A DNA stretch of 64,000 bases from Roseivirga sp. BDSF3-8 (GCF_041449215.1 NZ_JBGNFV010000001.1:372001-436000); one strand, 5' to 3'. Positions 8,788-17,529 are shown, counted from the stretch's first letter. Numbers and translations are program-made. Notes: generated from the letters alone by a model not told the origin.

Positions 8788-8958
8788 TCAGGCCAGTACA
8801 GTACCTTCACAGTCATATGTGCAATAGTCCTGGATACATGAACTGTCGTTTGCATCCGTAGTAGGCTCAGCAGCCCGGCCGCCCGCTATGCGTAAGCTGC
8901 CAGCTTTGGTAACAAAGCTGCTAACCTTAAGATCAGCAAGGGTCATTCTGGCCTTCAT
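8788..8958 (-). CDS. Pinensin-like lanthipeptide (RiPP) precursor, second of a tandem pair
   Basis: A 56-residue peptide gene, shorter than most gene callers accept. The leader MTLADLKVSSFVTK matches the leader pattern of pinensin-family class I lanthipeptide precursors of Bacteroidota (KLxLxxLxVxSFVT). A double-glycine site (RIAGG, residues 23-27) separates it from a 29-residue core containing SSCIQDYC and TYDCEG, with three cysteines spaced C-x4-C-x3-C and several Ser/Thr available for dehydration and ring formation. Its ATG (8956-8958) overlaps the TGA of the upstream precursor (8955-8957), implying translational coupling. No lanthionine-forming enzyme, protease or exporter gene is visible in the window. 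Pinensin membership is recognition by leader pattern and needs a profile search. Confidence 0.75.
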   Translation of the reverse strand: MKARMTLADLKVSSFVTKAGSLRIAGGRAAEPTTDANDSSCIQDYCTYDCEGTVLA

Positions 8959-9131
8959 GCCAAGGCTTCTTCAAGTCCTTCGCACTGCACGGTGCAATTG
9001 AACTCAATACAAGAGCTCTCCGCTTCCTGCGTATATTCTGCGGCCCCTCCACGAACATTGCCCGTGTGCTGGTGCTTGGTGACAAAACTACTTACTGATA
9101 ATTGGTTCAGACTTAATTTTCCGTTTTTAAT
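8955..9131 (-). CDS. Pinensin-like lanthipeptide precursor, first of a tandem pair (start codon disrupted)
   Basis: This frame encodes about 58 residues with leader GKLSLNQLSVSSFVTK, a double-glycine site (NVRGG) and a 29-residue core with SSCIEFNC and TVQCEG, parallel to the second precursor. The same C-x4-C-x3-C spacing and equal core length show they are paralogues. The frame has no ATG, GTG or TTG. It opens after a TGA with TTT then ATT at 9129-9131. Removing one T from the nearby TTT would fuse an ATG just upstream and give MIIKNGKLSLNQL, so either a one-base indel removed the start or translation begins at ATT. The coordinates start at that ATT. Confidence 0.66.
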   Translation of the reverse strand: MKNGKLSLNQLSVSSFVTKHQHTGNVRGGAAEYTQEAESSCIEFNCTVQCEGLEEALA

Positions 9132-9281
9132 AAATCATTAATTAGTTATTACCCCTATAAATTACGGAAAAATGATTGTTATCCGAAATGAATCCATTCA
9201 CCACCAGGCGGGGGTAAAAGAAAACTTCCTATCGGGATTCTCGATGAGGTAGTCTGAGGGAGTGACTGAAAGAGCAACTCC

Positions 9282-10283
9282 TTAATTGAGTTCCCTTAAT
9301 CCCATCGATGTAAACTGGCCTTCAGAGGTAATATAAATCAGCCTCCCCTTATCCATTATAAGTTTGACGCATTTTTTAGCATAGGGCGACTGATCCCTAT
9401 AAACCTCTTCATTAGTACGAATATCTGTTATCTGAATCCCCTCTCCTTCTGTATAGACAGCCAAATGATGGTCATCTATGAAAAAGCCATGATCTTCATT
9501 GGCATTAAACCTCTCTTCATATACGATTTCACCTTCATGAGATGGATCAATCACTTGGGCGAGGACAACATTATCTGCATAGGTTAGTGCACCAAGTGCA
9601 TAGCTACGACCTTCCATGATTGATAGGTCTTTGAATTCGTATTGCCAGTTTGAATCTGATCCACCCTTTATAATCTGGCCTGCAATATAAATGGTATCAG
9701 GGTCAGCCTGGTAAAGTGACCAGGACTTTCTATTCCATAATTCAGGCAGCCATACCAAATTCTCCTGGTTCCATTCCTTTAGTGGCGGGTAATCTTCTTT
9801 CGGTATTTCATCAGTCATTTCTATACCTGCCAAGCTCCCTGATTGAAGGTCAAAGAAGTATAGCTTATTAAAGCTTTTTACTATTAATGCAGTGTCACTT
9901 TCGCAGAAGGACAATACGTTTGTAGCAAGCTCGCCAGGAAGAGGGGAGATTTCCCAGGATACATTACCCGTTTTCTTATTTATTGAAGTAATTGATTCGG
10001 CTGACTTATCACCAAATAATAAATATACCTGCTCCTTACCAACATAATGGGTATGCATAGTACCTGCAAGGCCTAGTGCTAGCAGCTTTTTTGATACTTC
10101 TTTTTCCAGGTCAACAATCATCAGGTTAGGCCCTACCCCCGTTAGGTATTTGCTTCCCGTAAGAGGAATAATGTCAACTTTCTGATGCATGGATAGATTA
10201 CCCAAATCGACAGTAACGGCCCGGTCTTCCTCATGACATGAGAAAGAGATTATCAGAACGGCTAAGCAAATGAATATTCTCAT
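9282..10283 (-). CDS. Lipoprotein with beta-propeller-like repeats, function unknown
   Basis: A 333-residue protein with a lipoprotein signal peptide (hydrophobic segment ending LIISFSC, modified Cys near residue 16). The mature part is a series of beta-rich blocks such as YLTGVGPNLMIVDLE, VYLLFGDKSAESITSI, TALIVKSFNKLYFFDLQSG and HHLAVYTEGEGIQITDIRT, which looks like a WD40/PQQ-type propeller, though no exact family is recognised. It begins four bases after the DUF4157 gene on the same strand, so it is probably co-transcribed with it and could act as its immunity or partner protein. That is inference from position only. Confidence 0.6.
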   Translation of the reverse strand: MRIFICLAVLIISFSCHEEDRAVTVDLGNLSMHQKVDIIPLTGSKYLTGVGPNLMIVDLEKEVSKKLLALGLAGTMHTHYVGKEQVYLLFGDKSAESITSINKKTGNVSWEISPLPGELATNVLSFCESDTALIVKSFNKLYFFDLQSGSLAGIEMTDEIPKEDYPPLKEWNQENLVWLPELWNRKSWSLYQADPDTIYIAGQIIKGGSDSNWQYEFKDLSIMEGRSYALGALTYADNVVLAQVIDPSHEGEIVYEERFNANEDHGFFIDDHHLAVYTEGEGIQITDIRTNEEVYRDQSPYAKKCVKLIMDKGRLIYITSEGQFTSMGLRELN

Positions 10284-10287
10284 TCCA

Positions 10288-11678
10288 CTAGTTCATGCTT
10301 ACTTCGTCAGGAGAAAGTGAAATAAACCTACCCATTCTTCTCGCTTCAGTCAAGGCCATACTTTGCATCTCCTCAGGAACAAAACTATCAAATGAATACA
10401 TTTGTCTTGTACTAAACATGGTGGAATTAATTAATACTCTAACTAAAGCCAGCCTTCTTCTCCCATTGCTATCAGGTAAATAAGTGAGACGATGCCCGGT
10501 ACGCACTGAATGATATCTGTCATTCCCGATAGTGCATTCATCTCTTTTCCTAATAGCCAATACGTATTTTTTATAATTATCTAAGACCCCTTGTATTTGG
10601 TTTTTAAACCTCCCAACTGTAGCGAAATGAGCATCAAAAACCACGTAATTTGTAAGTATCATCTCATCGGGAGAGTCCATAGTCATTGATTCTTTTAGTG
10701 CCTGGTAGGCTACCCCCTGTTGCTCTCTAAAAGCATCTGCAAATTGGGTAAGATCATTGGCTTCCCTAACTGCACCGCTCACTAAAAAAGCTTCCAGCGC
10801 TTTTTTGGCTGCGGCTCCGGCTCCTCCTAATATTGGTGAAGTTATTCTTTCATTTTGTGCTGCTATCGCTAATCTAAACGCTGTATTCGAGGCGTTATTT
10901 GGGATTCTGTCTGCTAAACTAGAGATAGCCCTTCCAACACCTGGCATCAGAAACCCCATTGATACCTCCACTAAAATACTGGCTACTGAGGGCACTTCTT
11001 TAGCCGCATCCATAATTTCAGCTTTTAATTCTGATACTGCATCAGAAAAATTAGCATAGGCCTGTGTGATACGATGCTTAGTATTATCTAAATACCTTCT
11101 CTTAGTTTCAGCATCAGGAAAGATCTGTAGGGTAGTCGGAGCAGATTCAGTTTCCGCATCCTGTTTTTGTGCAACCTTCTTTTGGACAGCCGTATTTTCC
11201 GCCCTGGAGGGCTCAGCCATCTTTGCCTGGCCAACCTGCTGGCCGCTGGCGGCTTTGGCACCTGCCACATCAGCTTCGTGCTCCAGGGAGGGGCTATCGT
11301 TTACAGGCATACCTGCCGCCTGAGTAGTAGCAGCTACCCTGCCCTCCCGTTGCTGTACCACATGGGCCAGTTCGTGCCCGAGCAGTTCCTGACCTGAGCG
11401 GGTGTCGGGCTTGAACTGTCCCGGCGCAAAGTGGACATTATTCCCCTGGGCATAGGCCAGAGCCCCTATATTCTTGGCTTCAGAGCTGGTAGCATGTACC
11501 TTTACATTACTGAAATCGGCACCAAAGCTTGACTCCATTTTATCTTTCACCCCATCAGGCATACCGGTGGTATTGGCTTTTTTTGGATAGCTCCCGGCAT
11601 TTTGGCCTGGGCGGCCTGATTATTTCTTGAAGCGGTCTGGTTATTCCGCTGGTGGGTGTGTTGATTTTCCTGATGCAT
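10288..11678 (-). CDS. DUF4157 (eCIS core domain) protein, with a frame break near its N-terminus
   Basis: The main frame encodes 424 residues from ATG 11562. The N-terminal DUF4157 domain has [25 protein letters not shown] and [13 protein letters not shown], an HExxH metallopeptidase-like motif. The alpha-helical C-terminal half (about 150-424) resembles no family known to me and may be a toxin or cargo domain. DUF4157 proteins are associated with extracellular contractile injection systems as cargo or processing factors. A second frame from ATG 11678 encodes the usual polar leader ([14 protein letters not shown] to GAIQK) and joins the main frame only by a -1 shift at CAA AAA AAG (11577-11585), a run of seven A. 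So the true gene probably starts at 11678. Confidence 0.8.
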
Positions 11679-11901
11679 AGGGTAAAAATACTAATGCCAG
11701 TGAAAAATCGGTCGTACTTGTAATATTTGGGGTGATTGTTGCCTAAATCTCAGTACCGATCAAAGCACCCCTTCGTTGAGAGTCAGCTTCCGGGTCGGCA
11801 GGATTGTATAATGACAAAAGGCCAATTTATTTTCAGGTACTTTCTCTTTGATAATCTTTCAGGGGAGGAAAGTATTTACACCATGTCTCTGAATGCCTAA
11901 A

Positions 11902-12303
11902 TCAGCGCTGCTTTTTAAAGAATAGAGGCATAAGGAAAGCAATCAGGCTGCATATAACCGCTACAAATAAGGTATATAAAAAGAAGATAGCCTCTACCTC
12001 TCCCCTATGCATGGCAAGCAATATGGCCACACCGGCTATGCCAATGCTAAGCAGGGCCACTCCCGCGCGGGTATACCAGGGCAGGGTAGCTGACTTTTTT
12101 ATATAGCGCCAGGCAAGAAACGAATAAATAAGTACCGCAGGAATGTAATAGTAAATGCTGCCCTGCACATTACCTATACTATCGCTTCTGGGATCAGTAA
12201 GTGGCAGCGGAGGACTTAGGTGAACGTAAGATACCAGCATATAGCAGGCCGTAGCAGCACCAAGAAAGGCGGTTATTGCGGAAAAAGCATTACTTAGCTT
12301 CAT
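11902..12303 (-). CDS. Small four-helix membrane protein of unknown function
   Basis: A 133-residue protein with four hydrophobic segments: FSAITAFLGAATACYMLVSY, YYIPAVLIYSFLAWRYI, GVALLSIGIAGVAILLA and AIFFLYTLFVAVICSLIAFL. It ends in a basic KKQR tail that suggests a cytoplasmic C-terminus. No family is recognised. Its ATG overlaps the stop of the upstream metallopeptidase fragment by four bases (ATGA), so the two are translationally coupled. DUF4157 and lipoprotein genes follow on the same strand. Confidence 0.62.
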   Translation of the reverse strand: MKLSNAFSAITAFLGAATACYMLVSYVHLSPPLPLTDPRSDSIGNVQGSIYYYIPAVLIYSFLAWRYIKKSATLPWYTRAGVALLSIGIAGVAILLAMHRGEVEAIFFLYTLFVAVICSLIAFLMPLFFKKQR

Positions 12304-12560
12304 TGCACCTCAAAAGAATAGCCGTCAGCAGATGAATCTTCCACTGCTTCACGAAAGTGTTCAAAATAGCGGTCCCGCATACCGGAATAACCGGAATTCA
12401 TCATTGCACTTTTGTCATGTATATGATCGTTGTCATGCCAGAACATGCTATTTTCTATTAAGCCCCCGTCATACTCATCATAAAGTCCTAATACATGCCC
12501 AAATTCATGGGCCAAAGTGTAGCCGGAAACGCCAAGATATGTATTCAGATCTATAATCAC
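12300..12560 (-). CDS. Zinc metallopeptidase C-terminal fragment (HExxHxxG)
   Basis: An 86-residue frame from GTG 12560. It contains HEFGHVLGLYDEY, the extended zinc-binding signature of metzincin-type peptidases, and DKSAMMNSGYSG, which looks like the Met-turn region. A whole catalytic domain would be longer than this, so the fragment is probably a remnant or lacks its N-terminus. Residues coded just upstream of the GTG (VLLHDHRRNN) read as a natural continuation until an in-frame TAA at 12597-12599, suggesting a lost 5' part. It is coupled to the downstream membrane protein and close to DUF4157 and eCIS-type ATPase genes. Activity is doubtful. Confidence 0.55.
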   Translation of the reverse strand: MIIDLNTYLGVSGYTLAHEFGHVLGLYDEYDGGLIENSMFWHDNDHIHDKSAMMNSGYSGMRDRYFEHFREAVEDSSADGYSFEVQ

Positions 12561-12745
12561 GTTATTTCGCCTATGGTCATGCAGTAGTACCCTTGCTTAA
12601 ATCCCAACCCCTCGCTGTAGACAGTCCGGCGAGGTAATGTATTCAGACACATTGCTTTGAAACTTGCCCGAACCCTGACCGGATGTAATAATTGTGGCAT
12701 ACTTTCTGTGCAGTAAAGCATTGATATACCTAGTTTTACCCCACT

Positions 12746-14092
12746 ATGATCGTAGAAGAGGAAGTAAAGAACCCTTTATTGCTGAATGCCGAAGTACTGG
12801 CGGCGGAATCTGACTGGCTGTTTAACATTGTGACGCACCGGTTGCAGTCTAACCAGTCGCTTCCTCTACAGGACGCCTTTCCTGCTCCGGAATTACCCCA
12901 GGGGGCCTGCCCCTATTCAGATGCAGCACAGCACTTGCTATGGTCAGAGCGGGTGACACTGATCCTGGCATTGGTTCCGCACTTTCGCCCGGAACTGCTG
13001 GATGTGTTCTCAAACGAAGAGGGACAGAATCAACCAAAGTCCGAATATGGCGGACAACGGGGAGGTAGCTTTACGGGATTCCTGCCTACGGTACAAACGG
13101 CTATCTTCATACTGGCGGGGTATAATGGCGTGGAACGGCAGCTATATCGTGGCCTTTTTCAGAAAAGCACCCAGCTATTTTCAAGAAATATACTGGACAT
13201 GCGCAGTACGGCCCCAGGGGAGCCTCCTACAGCCCGTCTGCTTACAGTGACTAACTCATGGCTGGGTTACCTGCTTGAAGGAAAGTTTGAACCTGAAGAG
13301 CACAGTCCCGATTTTCCTGCCCAGCTTTTGGATACTAAGCTTACCTGGGATGACCTGGTACTGGACTATGACACGGCGGAGGCACTGAACGAGGTAAGCC
13401 GCTGGCTGAAGCACGGTAGTGAGATGATGGCACATAAGGAACTAGGCCGAAAGATCAAGCGGGGGTACCGCTGCCTTTTCTATGGCCCTCCGGGTACAGG
13501 AAAAACCCTTACCGCGGCCCTGCTGGGCAAGCACTACAACATGCCGGTGTACCGGATAGACCTGTCAATGACTGTCTCTAAATACATTGGCGAGACCGAG
13601 AAAAACCTGAAAAAGGTATTTGACCGGGCTGAAAATGAAAACTGGGTCCTCTTTTTTGATGAAGCTGACTCCCTGTTCGGTAAAAGGACGCAGACCAGCA
13701 GCTCCAACGACCGCTATGCTAACCAGGAGATCAGTTACCTGCTTCAGCGTGTAGAGGACTTTCCTGGCCTGGTGGTGCTGGGGTCTAACCTTAAGGGCAA
13801 TATCGACAATGCCTTTACGCGGCGATTCCAGTCGATGATCTACTTCCCGATGCCCTCTCCTGATACCCGGAAGACGCTGTGGAAGCAAACATTTCCTTCT
13901 GATTTTACACTGGAGGACTGCATTGATCTCACGAATATCAGCAAAACGCACGAACTGGCCGGTGGGGCCATTCTTAATGTGGTGCGCTACTGCTCCTTGC
14001 TGGCCCTGGAGCGTGGGGATAAGGTAATCATGGAAGAGGATCTGACCGAAGGTATCCGGCGGGAGCTTCACAAAGAAGGAAAAAATCTGTAG
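12746..14092 (+). CDS. AAA+ ATPase of the eCIS-associated type (Afp15-like)
   Basis: A 448-residue protein. Its N-terminal ~200 residues form a specific domain (AESDWLFNIVTHRL, HLLWSERVTLILALVPHFRPELLD). An AAA+ module follows with Walker A GPPGTGKT, Walker B LFFDEADSLFG, sensor-1 VVLGSN and arginine finger FTRRFQ. This layout is that of the ATPase accompanying extracellular contractile injection systems, where it helps assembly of the contractile particle. Here it stands alone, with no sheath, tube, spike or baseplate genes beside it. DUF4157 and metallopeptidase genes lie divergently upstream. Start ATG 12746 follows a short spacer. Family confidence is good and role in this genome unknown. 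Confidence 0.82.
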   Translation: MIVEEEVKNPLLLNAEVLAAESDWLFNIVTHRLQSNQSLPLQDAFPAPELPQGACPYSDAAQHLLWSERVTLILALVPHFRPELLDVFSNEEGQNQPKSEYGGQRGGSFTGFLPTVQTAIFILAGYNGVERQLYRGLFQKSTQLFSRNILDMRSTAPGEPPTARLLTVTNSWLGYLLEGKFEPEEHSPDFPAQLLDTKLTWDDLVLDYDTAEALNEVSRWLKHGSEMMAHKELGRKIKRGYRCLFYGPPGTGKTLTAALLGKHYNMPVYRIDLSMTVSKYIGETEKNLKKVFDRAENENWVLFFDEADSLFGKRTQTSSSNDRYANQEISYLLQRVEDFPGLVVLGSNLKGNIDNAFTRRFQSMIYFPMPSPDTRKTLWKQTFPSDFTLEDCIDLTNISKTHELAGGAILNVVRYCSLLALERGDKVIMEEDLTEGIRRELHKEGKNL

Positions 14093-14094
14093 GG

Positions 14095-14478
14095 TCAGGG
14101 ACGGAATACCATATCTTCAATATAAATGCTGGCAGAGTCCACGCACCCTGTGCGGACATTGTACAGGTTCACTTTCCGCAGGGTACTGCTCTGTATCTTC
14201 AGATTCACTATTTCGGAACGTTCTTTTTCTTCCATTCCTTTCATGAAAAAGCTGAGGGCCACCGGATCGGGATAGTGATTAAAGAGCTCCACCTCGTACC
14301 GGGAAAAGCGGGAACCGGTAAATGAACTACCGAGGCAGCGCAGCCGGTAGCTAATACCCGGTGCATCGCGGTACTTCTTCCAGCCCACCCACTCATTAAA
14401 CGTCATGCCGGTAGTACAGGCACTCCCTTGCAGGATTAGCAGCAGGGCCAGGGCGATAAACGTACTAATACGAACCAT
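14095..14478 (-). CDS. Small lipoprotein of unknown function
   Basis: A 127-residue protein beginning with a lipoprotein-type signal (ALALLLILQGSAC, Cys at about residue 21). The mature part is beta-rich (YRLRCLGSSFTGSRFSRYEVELF, IQSSTLRKVNLYNVRTGCVDS) with two further cysteines. No family recognised. The start overlaps the end of the upstream VWA-like membrane protein gene by 14 bases, so the two are likely one operon. It ends two bases from the convergent ATPase stop. Confidence 0.6.
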   Translation of the reverse strand: MVRISTFIALALLLILQGSACTTGMTFNEWVGWKKYRDAPGISYRLRCLGSSFTGSRFSRYEVELFNHYPDPVALSFFMKGMEEKERSEIVNLKIQSSTLRKVNLYNVRTGCVDSASIYIEDMVFRP

Positions 14479-16561
14479 GATACCTCCTTAATGCCCACTC
14501 GGCTGATATGAGAATAATGAACAGGGCCAGCAACCAGGGCATGTCCATGATAGAACGGCGCTGCTCTTCTGCATGCAGTATGGCGGGGGTCTCTTCCTCT
14601 GTAAGCTCGCCGGTCATTTGCTCCATTTGGTCAGCCCTGTAGAAGGCCGCGCCGGTTTCCCTCGCCATTTTTCGTAGTAGTCCGAAGTCTGCCGTAAGGT
14701 TTAGCGTCTCTACTTGCAGGTCTGCTATGCTGAATTGTCCGCTGCTGCTCAGGGCCTCACCGTTAAGGGAGGTGGTCGCGGTAAAGTCATATACGCCGGC
14801 AGGCAGCCCCCCTACCCTGTAGCGGCTGGAACTTTCGGAGGTAGAGAAGGTATAATTACGGATACTATCATTCTCATCCGTGATGCGCAGGTTCACTTCC
14901 TGGCCGTACACTCTCTCGTACACATTATTGTAAAGCTGTGCCTCAAAGATCACCGGCTCGCCTTCCAGGTATTCGCTGGCCGAGGTAAACACACGAAACT
15001 TACGCTTATCCTCCCGGGTGCTCAGGTACTGTACGGTCTTGCTTACGAGTTCGTTAAAAGCCTCATGGTCCTGATGATCGGAAAACTCCCCCATACGCCA
15101 GCGCCACAGGCCCGTACCCAGCAGTAAAGCCTCTTTTCTTCCCTGCGTTTCGGTCACTGTAAAGAGTGGCCTTGAGGTTACCACACTACCTACGCGCTGG
15201 TTCAACAACACCTCGGTATTGCCTTTTACACTATAGCGACCAAAGGGTATGGTAAGGGGGGTATATTCGCTAAGTCGCTCCTGGAGTTCGGGTGAAAATG
15301 TAAAGCGGCCGAAACTATTATTATACACCGGCATCACTTCATCTGTCTGGTTTGCCACTACTCCCATATCCATGCCACTGGCCTGCCTGGCCATGGCAGG
15401 AATGGCTGTGTTAGCACCTACTATATACCAGAGACCGGGTTTTTTGTCCCCGATAGCCTGAATTACTGTCTGATAAGTGTTATTTCTGCCAGGTAGCTGA
15501 TGGAAAATAACCACATCATAGGGGTCGGTGAGGCTTACTTCATTCAGCCCCGGTATGTAGGTGCTTACCTCATAGTTCTGGTTAGTTTCCAGTGCTGATT
15601 TGATGGCTTTGATATCCGGATGGGGGGAGGCGGCGGCAATAAGTATTTTCTGTTTGCCTTTGACAATATCAACAAAAGCGTCTTTGCGGTTATTTTTCAG
15701 GGTGAATTCGCCTTCTGAGGGAGCTACATTGACAATGTAGTGCTGCATGCCCTGTTCTTCAGCTTCGAGCAGGAAACGCACTTGCTTTACCTGGCGGTCA
15801 TTTTCGAAGCTGATGCGCTCACTGGCCAGGGTCCTGCCATTGCGAGAAACGGTCACATTCAGGCCTGAGGGGCTCATGCCCTGGTTATAAACTTCAGCTA
15901 CCAGCGGAAAACGGTTGCCCTGGTAGGCTACCTTATTCACATAAATATTTTGCAGGTTAATATCTGCACGGGGAATGGTATCTCCGACTCCTACGGTATA
16001 CACAGGAAAACCATAAGGCGTATAGCCCGGAGACATGCCCTGGTTATAAATGCCATCGGATACAAGCACCACACCGGCAAGGTTGCGCCCCTCGTAGTCA
16101 TTCTGAATTTCCCGCAGCATGCCAGCCAGGTCACTTTGGTCAGCCTCGAAGCGAATAGCTCCGGCATCATTTTGTTCTTCACCAAGCGTCCTGACGGTGA
16201 CGGCAGCATCACGCTGCTGTAATTCCCGGGCCAGGCGGTCCAGCGACTGCTTCAGGTCCTCGCGGGCTGTGCTATCCGTCGTTTCGGCTACCGAGAGGCT
16301 GTTATCTACTGCCAATACCCACACAGGAGGCTCTTCTGTACGGGTGATGAGTCGCACCAGTGGCCCGAGAAGCAATACACAAAGAAGGGTGACAATAAGA
16401 AAACGGAGCACCGCAAGGGTACGGTTGACTGCCTTACCCCAGGGCTTGTTTGCAGCTCCCTTACGGTAAAGCAACCAAGCGAAGAGGGCGCCTGCCAGTG
16501 CACAGAGGGGTAACAGCCAGAGGGGCCACTCCCAGGTAATTCCGAATCCGTTCTCTACCAT
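14465..16561 (-). CDS. VWA-like membrane protein
   Basis: A 698-residue protein, taking ATG 16561 rather than an upstream GTG. Two N-terminal membrane spans (PLWLLPLCALAGALFAWLLY, LRFLIVTLLCVLLLGPLVRLI) and one at the C-terminus (MPWLLALFIILISAEWALR) anchor a large periplasmic part. Its first domain is VWA-like, with a DxSxS metal-site motif in LAVDNSLSVAE and VLVSDGIYNQG. Later segments are beta-rich or glutamine-amidotransferase-like (QKILIAAASPHPDIKAIKS, PYDVVIFHQLPG). This is a common Bacteroidota architecture of unknown function. A small lipoprotein gene overlaps its 3' end. Confidence 0.77.
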   Translation of the reverse strand: MVENGFGITWEWPLWLLPLCALAGALFAWLLYRKGAANKPWGKAVNRTLAVLRFLIVTLLCVLLLGPLVRLITRTEEPPVWVLAVDNSLSVAETTDSTAREDLKQSLDRLARELQQRDAAVTVRTLGEEQNDAGAIRFEADQSDLAGMLREIQNDYEGRNLAGVVLVSDGIYNQGMSPGYTPYGFPVYTVGVGDTIPRADINLQNIYVNKVAYQGNRFPLVAEVYNQGMSPSGLNVTVSRNGRTLASERISFENDRQVKQVRFLLEAEEQGMQHYIVNVAPSEGEFTLKNNRKDAFVDIVKGKQKILIAAASPHPDIKAIKSALETNQNYEVSTYIPGLNEVSLTDPYDVVIFHQLPGRNNTYQTVIQAIGDKKPGLWYIVGANTAIPAMARQASGMDMGVVANQTDEVMPVYNNSFGRFTFSPELQERLSEYTPLTIPFGRYSVKGNTEVLLNQRVGSVVTSRPLFTVTETQGRKEALLLGTGLWRWRMGEFSDHQDHEAFNELVSKTVQYLSTREDKRKFRVFTSASEYLEGEPVIFEAQLYNNVYERVYGQEVNLRITDENDSIRNYTFSTSESSSRYRVGGLPAGVYDFTATTSLNGEALSSSGQFSIADLQVETLNLTADFGLLRKMARETGAAFYRADQMEQMTGELTEEETPAILHAEEQRRSIMDMPWLLALFIILISAEWALRRYHGSY

Positions 16562-16624
16562 ATAGTTTAATCCAATGGCGGGCACAGTCTGTTCCCGCCA
16601 TCAGGTGTCTTATTCTGTTTTAGA

Positions 16625-17371
16625 TCAGGTAAGCATACCGCCGTCTACCTGTATAACCTGTCCGGATATATAAGAAGACATGTCAGAACCTAAAAACACT
16701 GTAAGGGCTGCAACATCCTCAGGCTTACCGGGCCTTTTCAGGGGAATATTCTGCATCCATCCCTCCATGGTCTTTTCATCGAGCTGACCGGTCATCTCTG
16801 TTTCGATGAAGCCTGGTGCTATGGCGTTGCTACGAATGTTACGCGAGCCTAGCTCCAGGGCTACCGACTTGGTAAAACCGATGATACCTGCCTTACTGGC
16901 AGAATAGTTTGCCTGACCTGCATTACCACTGATACCTACCACAGAGGTCATGTTGATGATGCTGCCGCTTTTTTGCTTCATAAAGGTACGGGTGGCTGCC
17001 TTTACGGTATTGAATACGGATTTCAGGTTCACCTCTATCACGCGATCCCACATTTCTTCGTTCATCCTCATCAGGAGGTTATCCTTTGTGATGCCTGCAT
17101 TATTTACGAGGATATCCAGCCTGCCGAATTCGGCTACGACGCCATTGATAAGCTCTTCTGCGGCGGTAAAATTAGAGGCATCGGAACGAAAGCCTTTTGC
17201 TTTCACGCCTTTTTCCTGTAGTTCCTTTTCCAAGGCTTCGCCCTTTTCCACACTGGAAAGGTAAGTAAAGGCCACATTGGCGCCGTGTTCGGCATACTGA
17301 AGGGCAATGGTACGGCCTATTCCTTTTGACGCCCCGGTAATAAGGGCTACTTTTCCTTCCAATAACTTCAT
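16625..17371 (-). CDS. fabG: 3-oxoacyl-[acyl-carrier-protein] reductase
   Basis: A 248-residue short-chain dehydrogenase that reduces 3-oxoacyl-ACP with NADPH in fatty acid elongation. It has the NADP-binding TGASKGIG near residue 13, NNAGIT around residue 90, catalytic Ser in INMTSVVGISG and the YSASKAG catalytic Tyr-Lys pair. The C-terminus SSYISGQVIQVDGGM is characteristic of FabG. Length and motifs leave little doubt, although a generic SDR cannot be excluded without phylogeny. It is divergent from lpdA and separated from the VWA-like gene by about 60 bases. Confidence 0.94.
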   Translation of the reverse strand: MKLLEGKVALITGASKGIGRTIALQYAEHGANVAFTYLSSVEKGEALEKELQEKGVKAKGFRSDASNFTAAEELINGVVAEFGRLDILVNNAGITKDNLLMRMNEEMWDRVIEVNLKSVFNTVKAATRTFMKQKSGSIINMTSVVGISGNAGQANYSASKAGIIGFTKSVALELGSRNIRSNAIAPGFIETEMTGQLDEKTMEGWMQNIPLKRPGKPEDVAALTVFLGSDMSSYISGQVIQVDGGMLT

Positions 17372-17529
17372 AAACCTATATTGATTTGGTGGTTGCAGTT
17401 AAGAAATAACGTAATCGACCGCAATTTATTAATCTTTTCGACTAAGAAGAGGGAGGGTCTGCCAAATATTGGGTTATGAAAGGGCAAAAGGCCGTAAAAT
17501 GACAGGGAAAGCAGGTAAATACCGGGCTT

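Noticed and set aside
14714-16469. Plus-strand frames inside the VWA-like gene
   Set aside because: They run antisense to a gene with clear domains and membrane spans and show the low-complexity composition of shadow frames.
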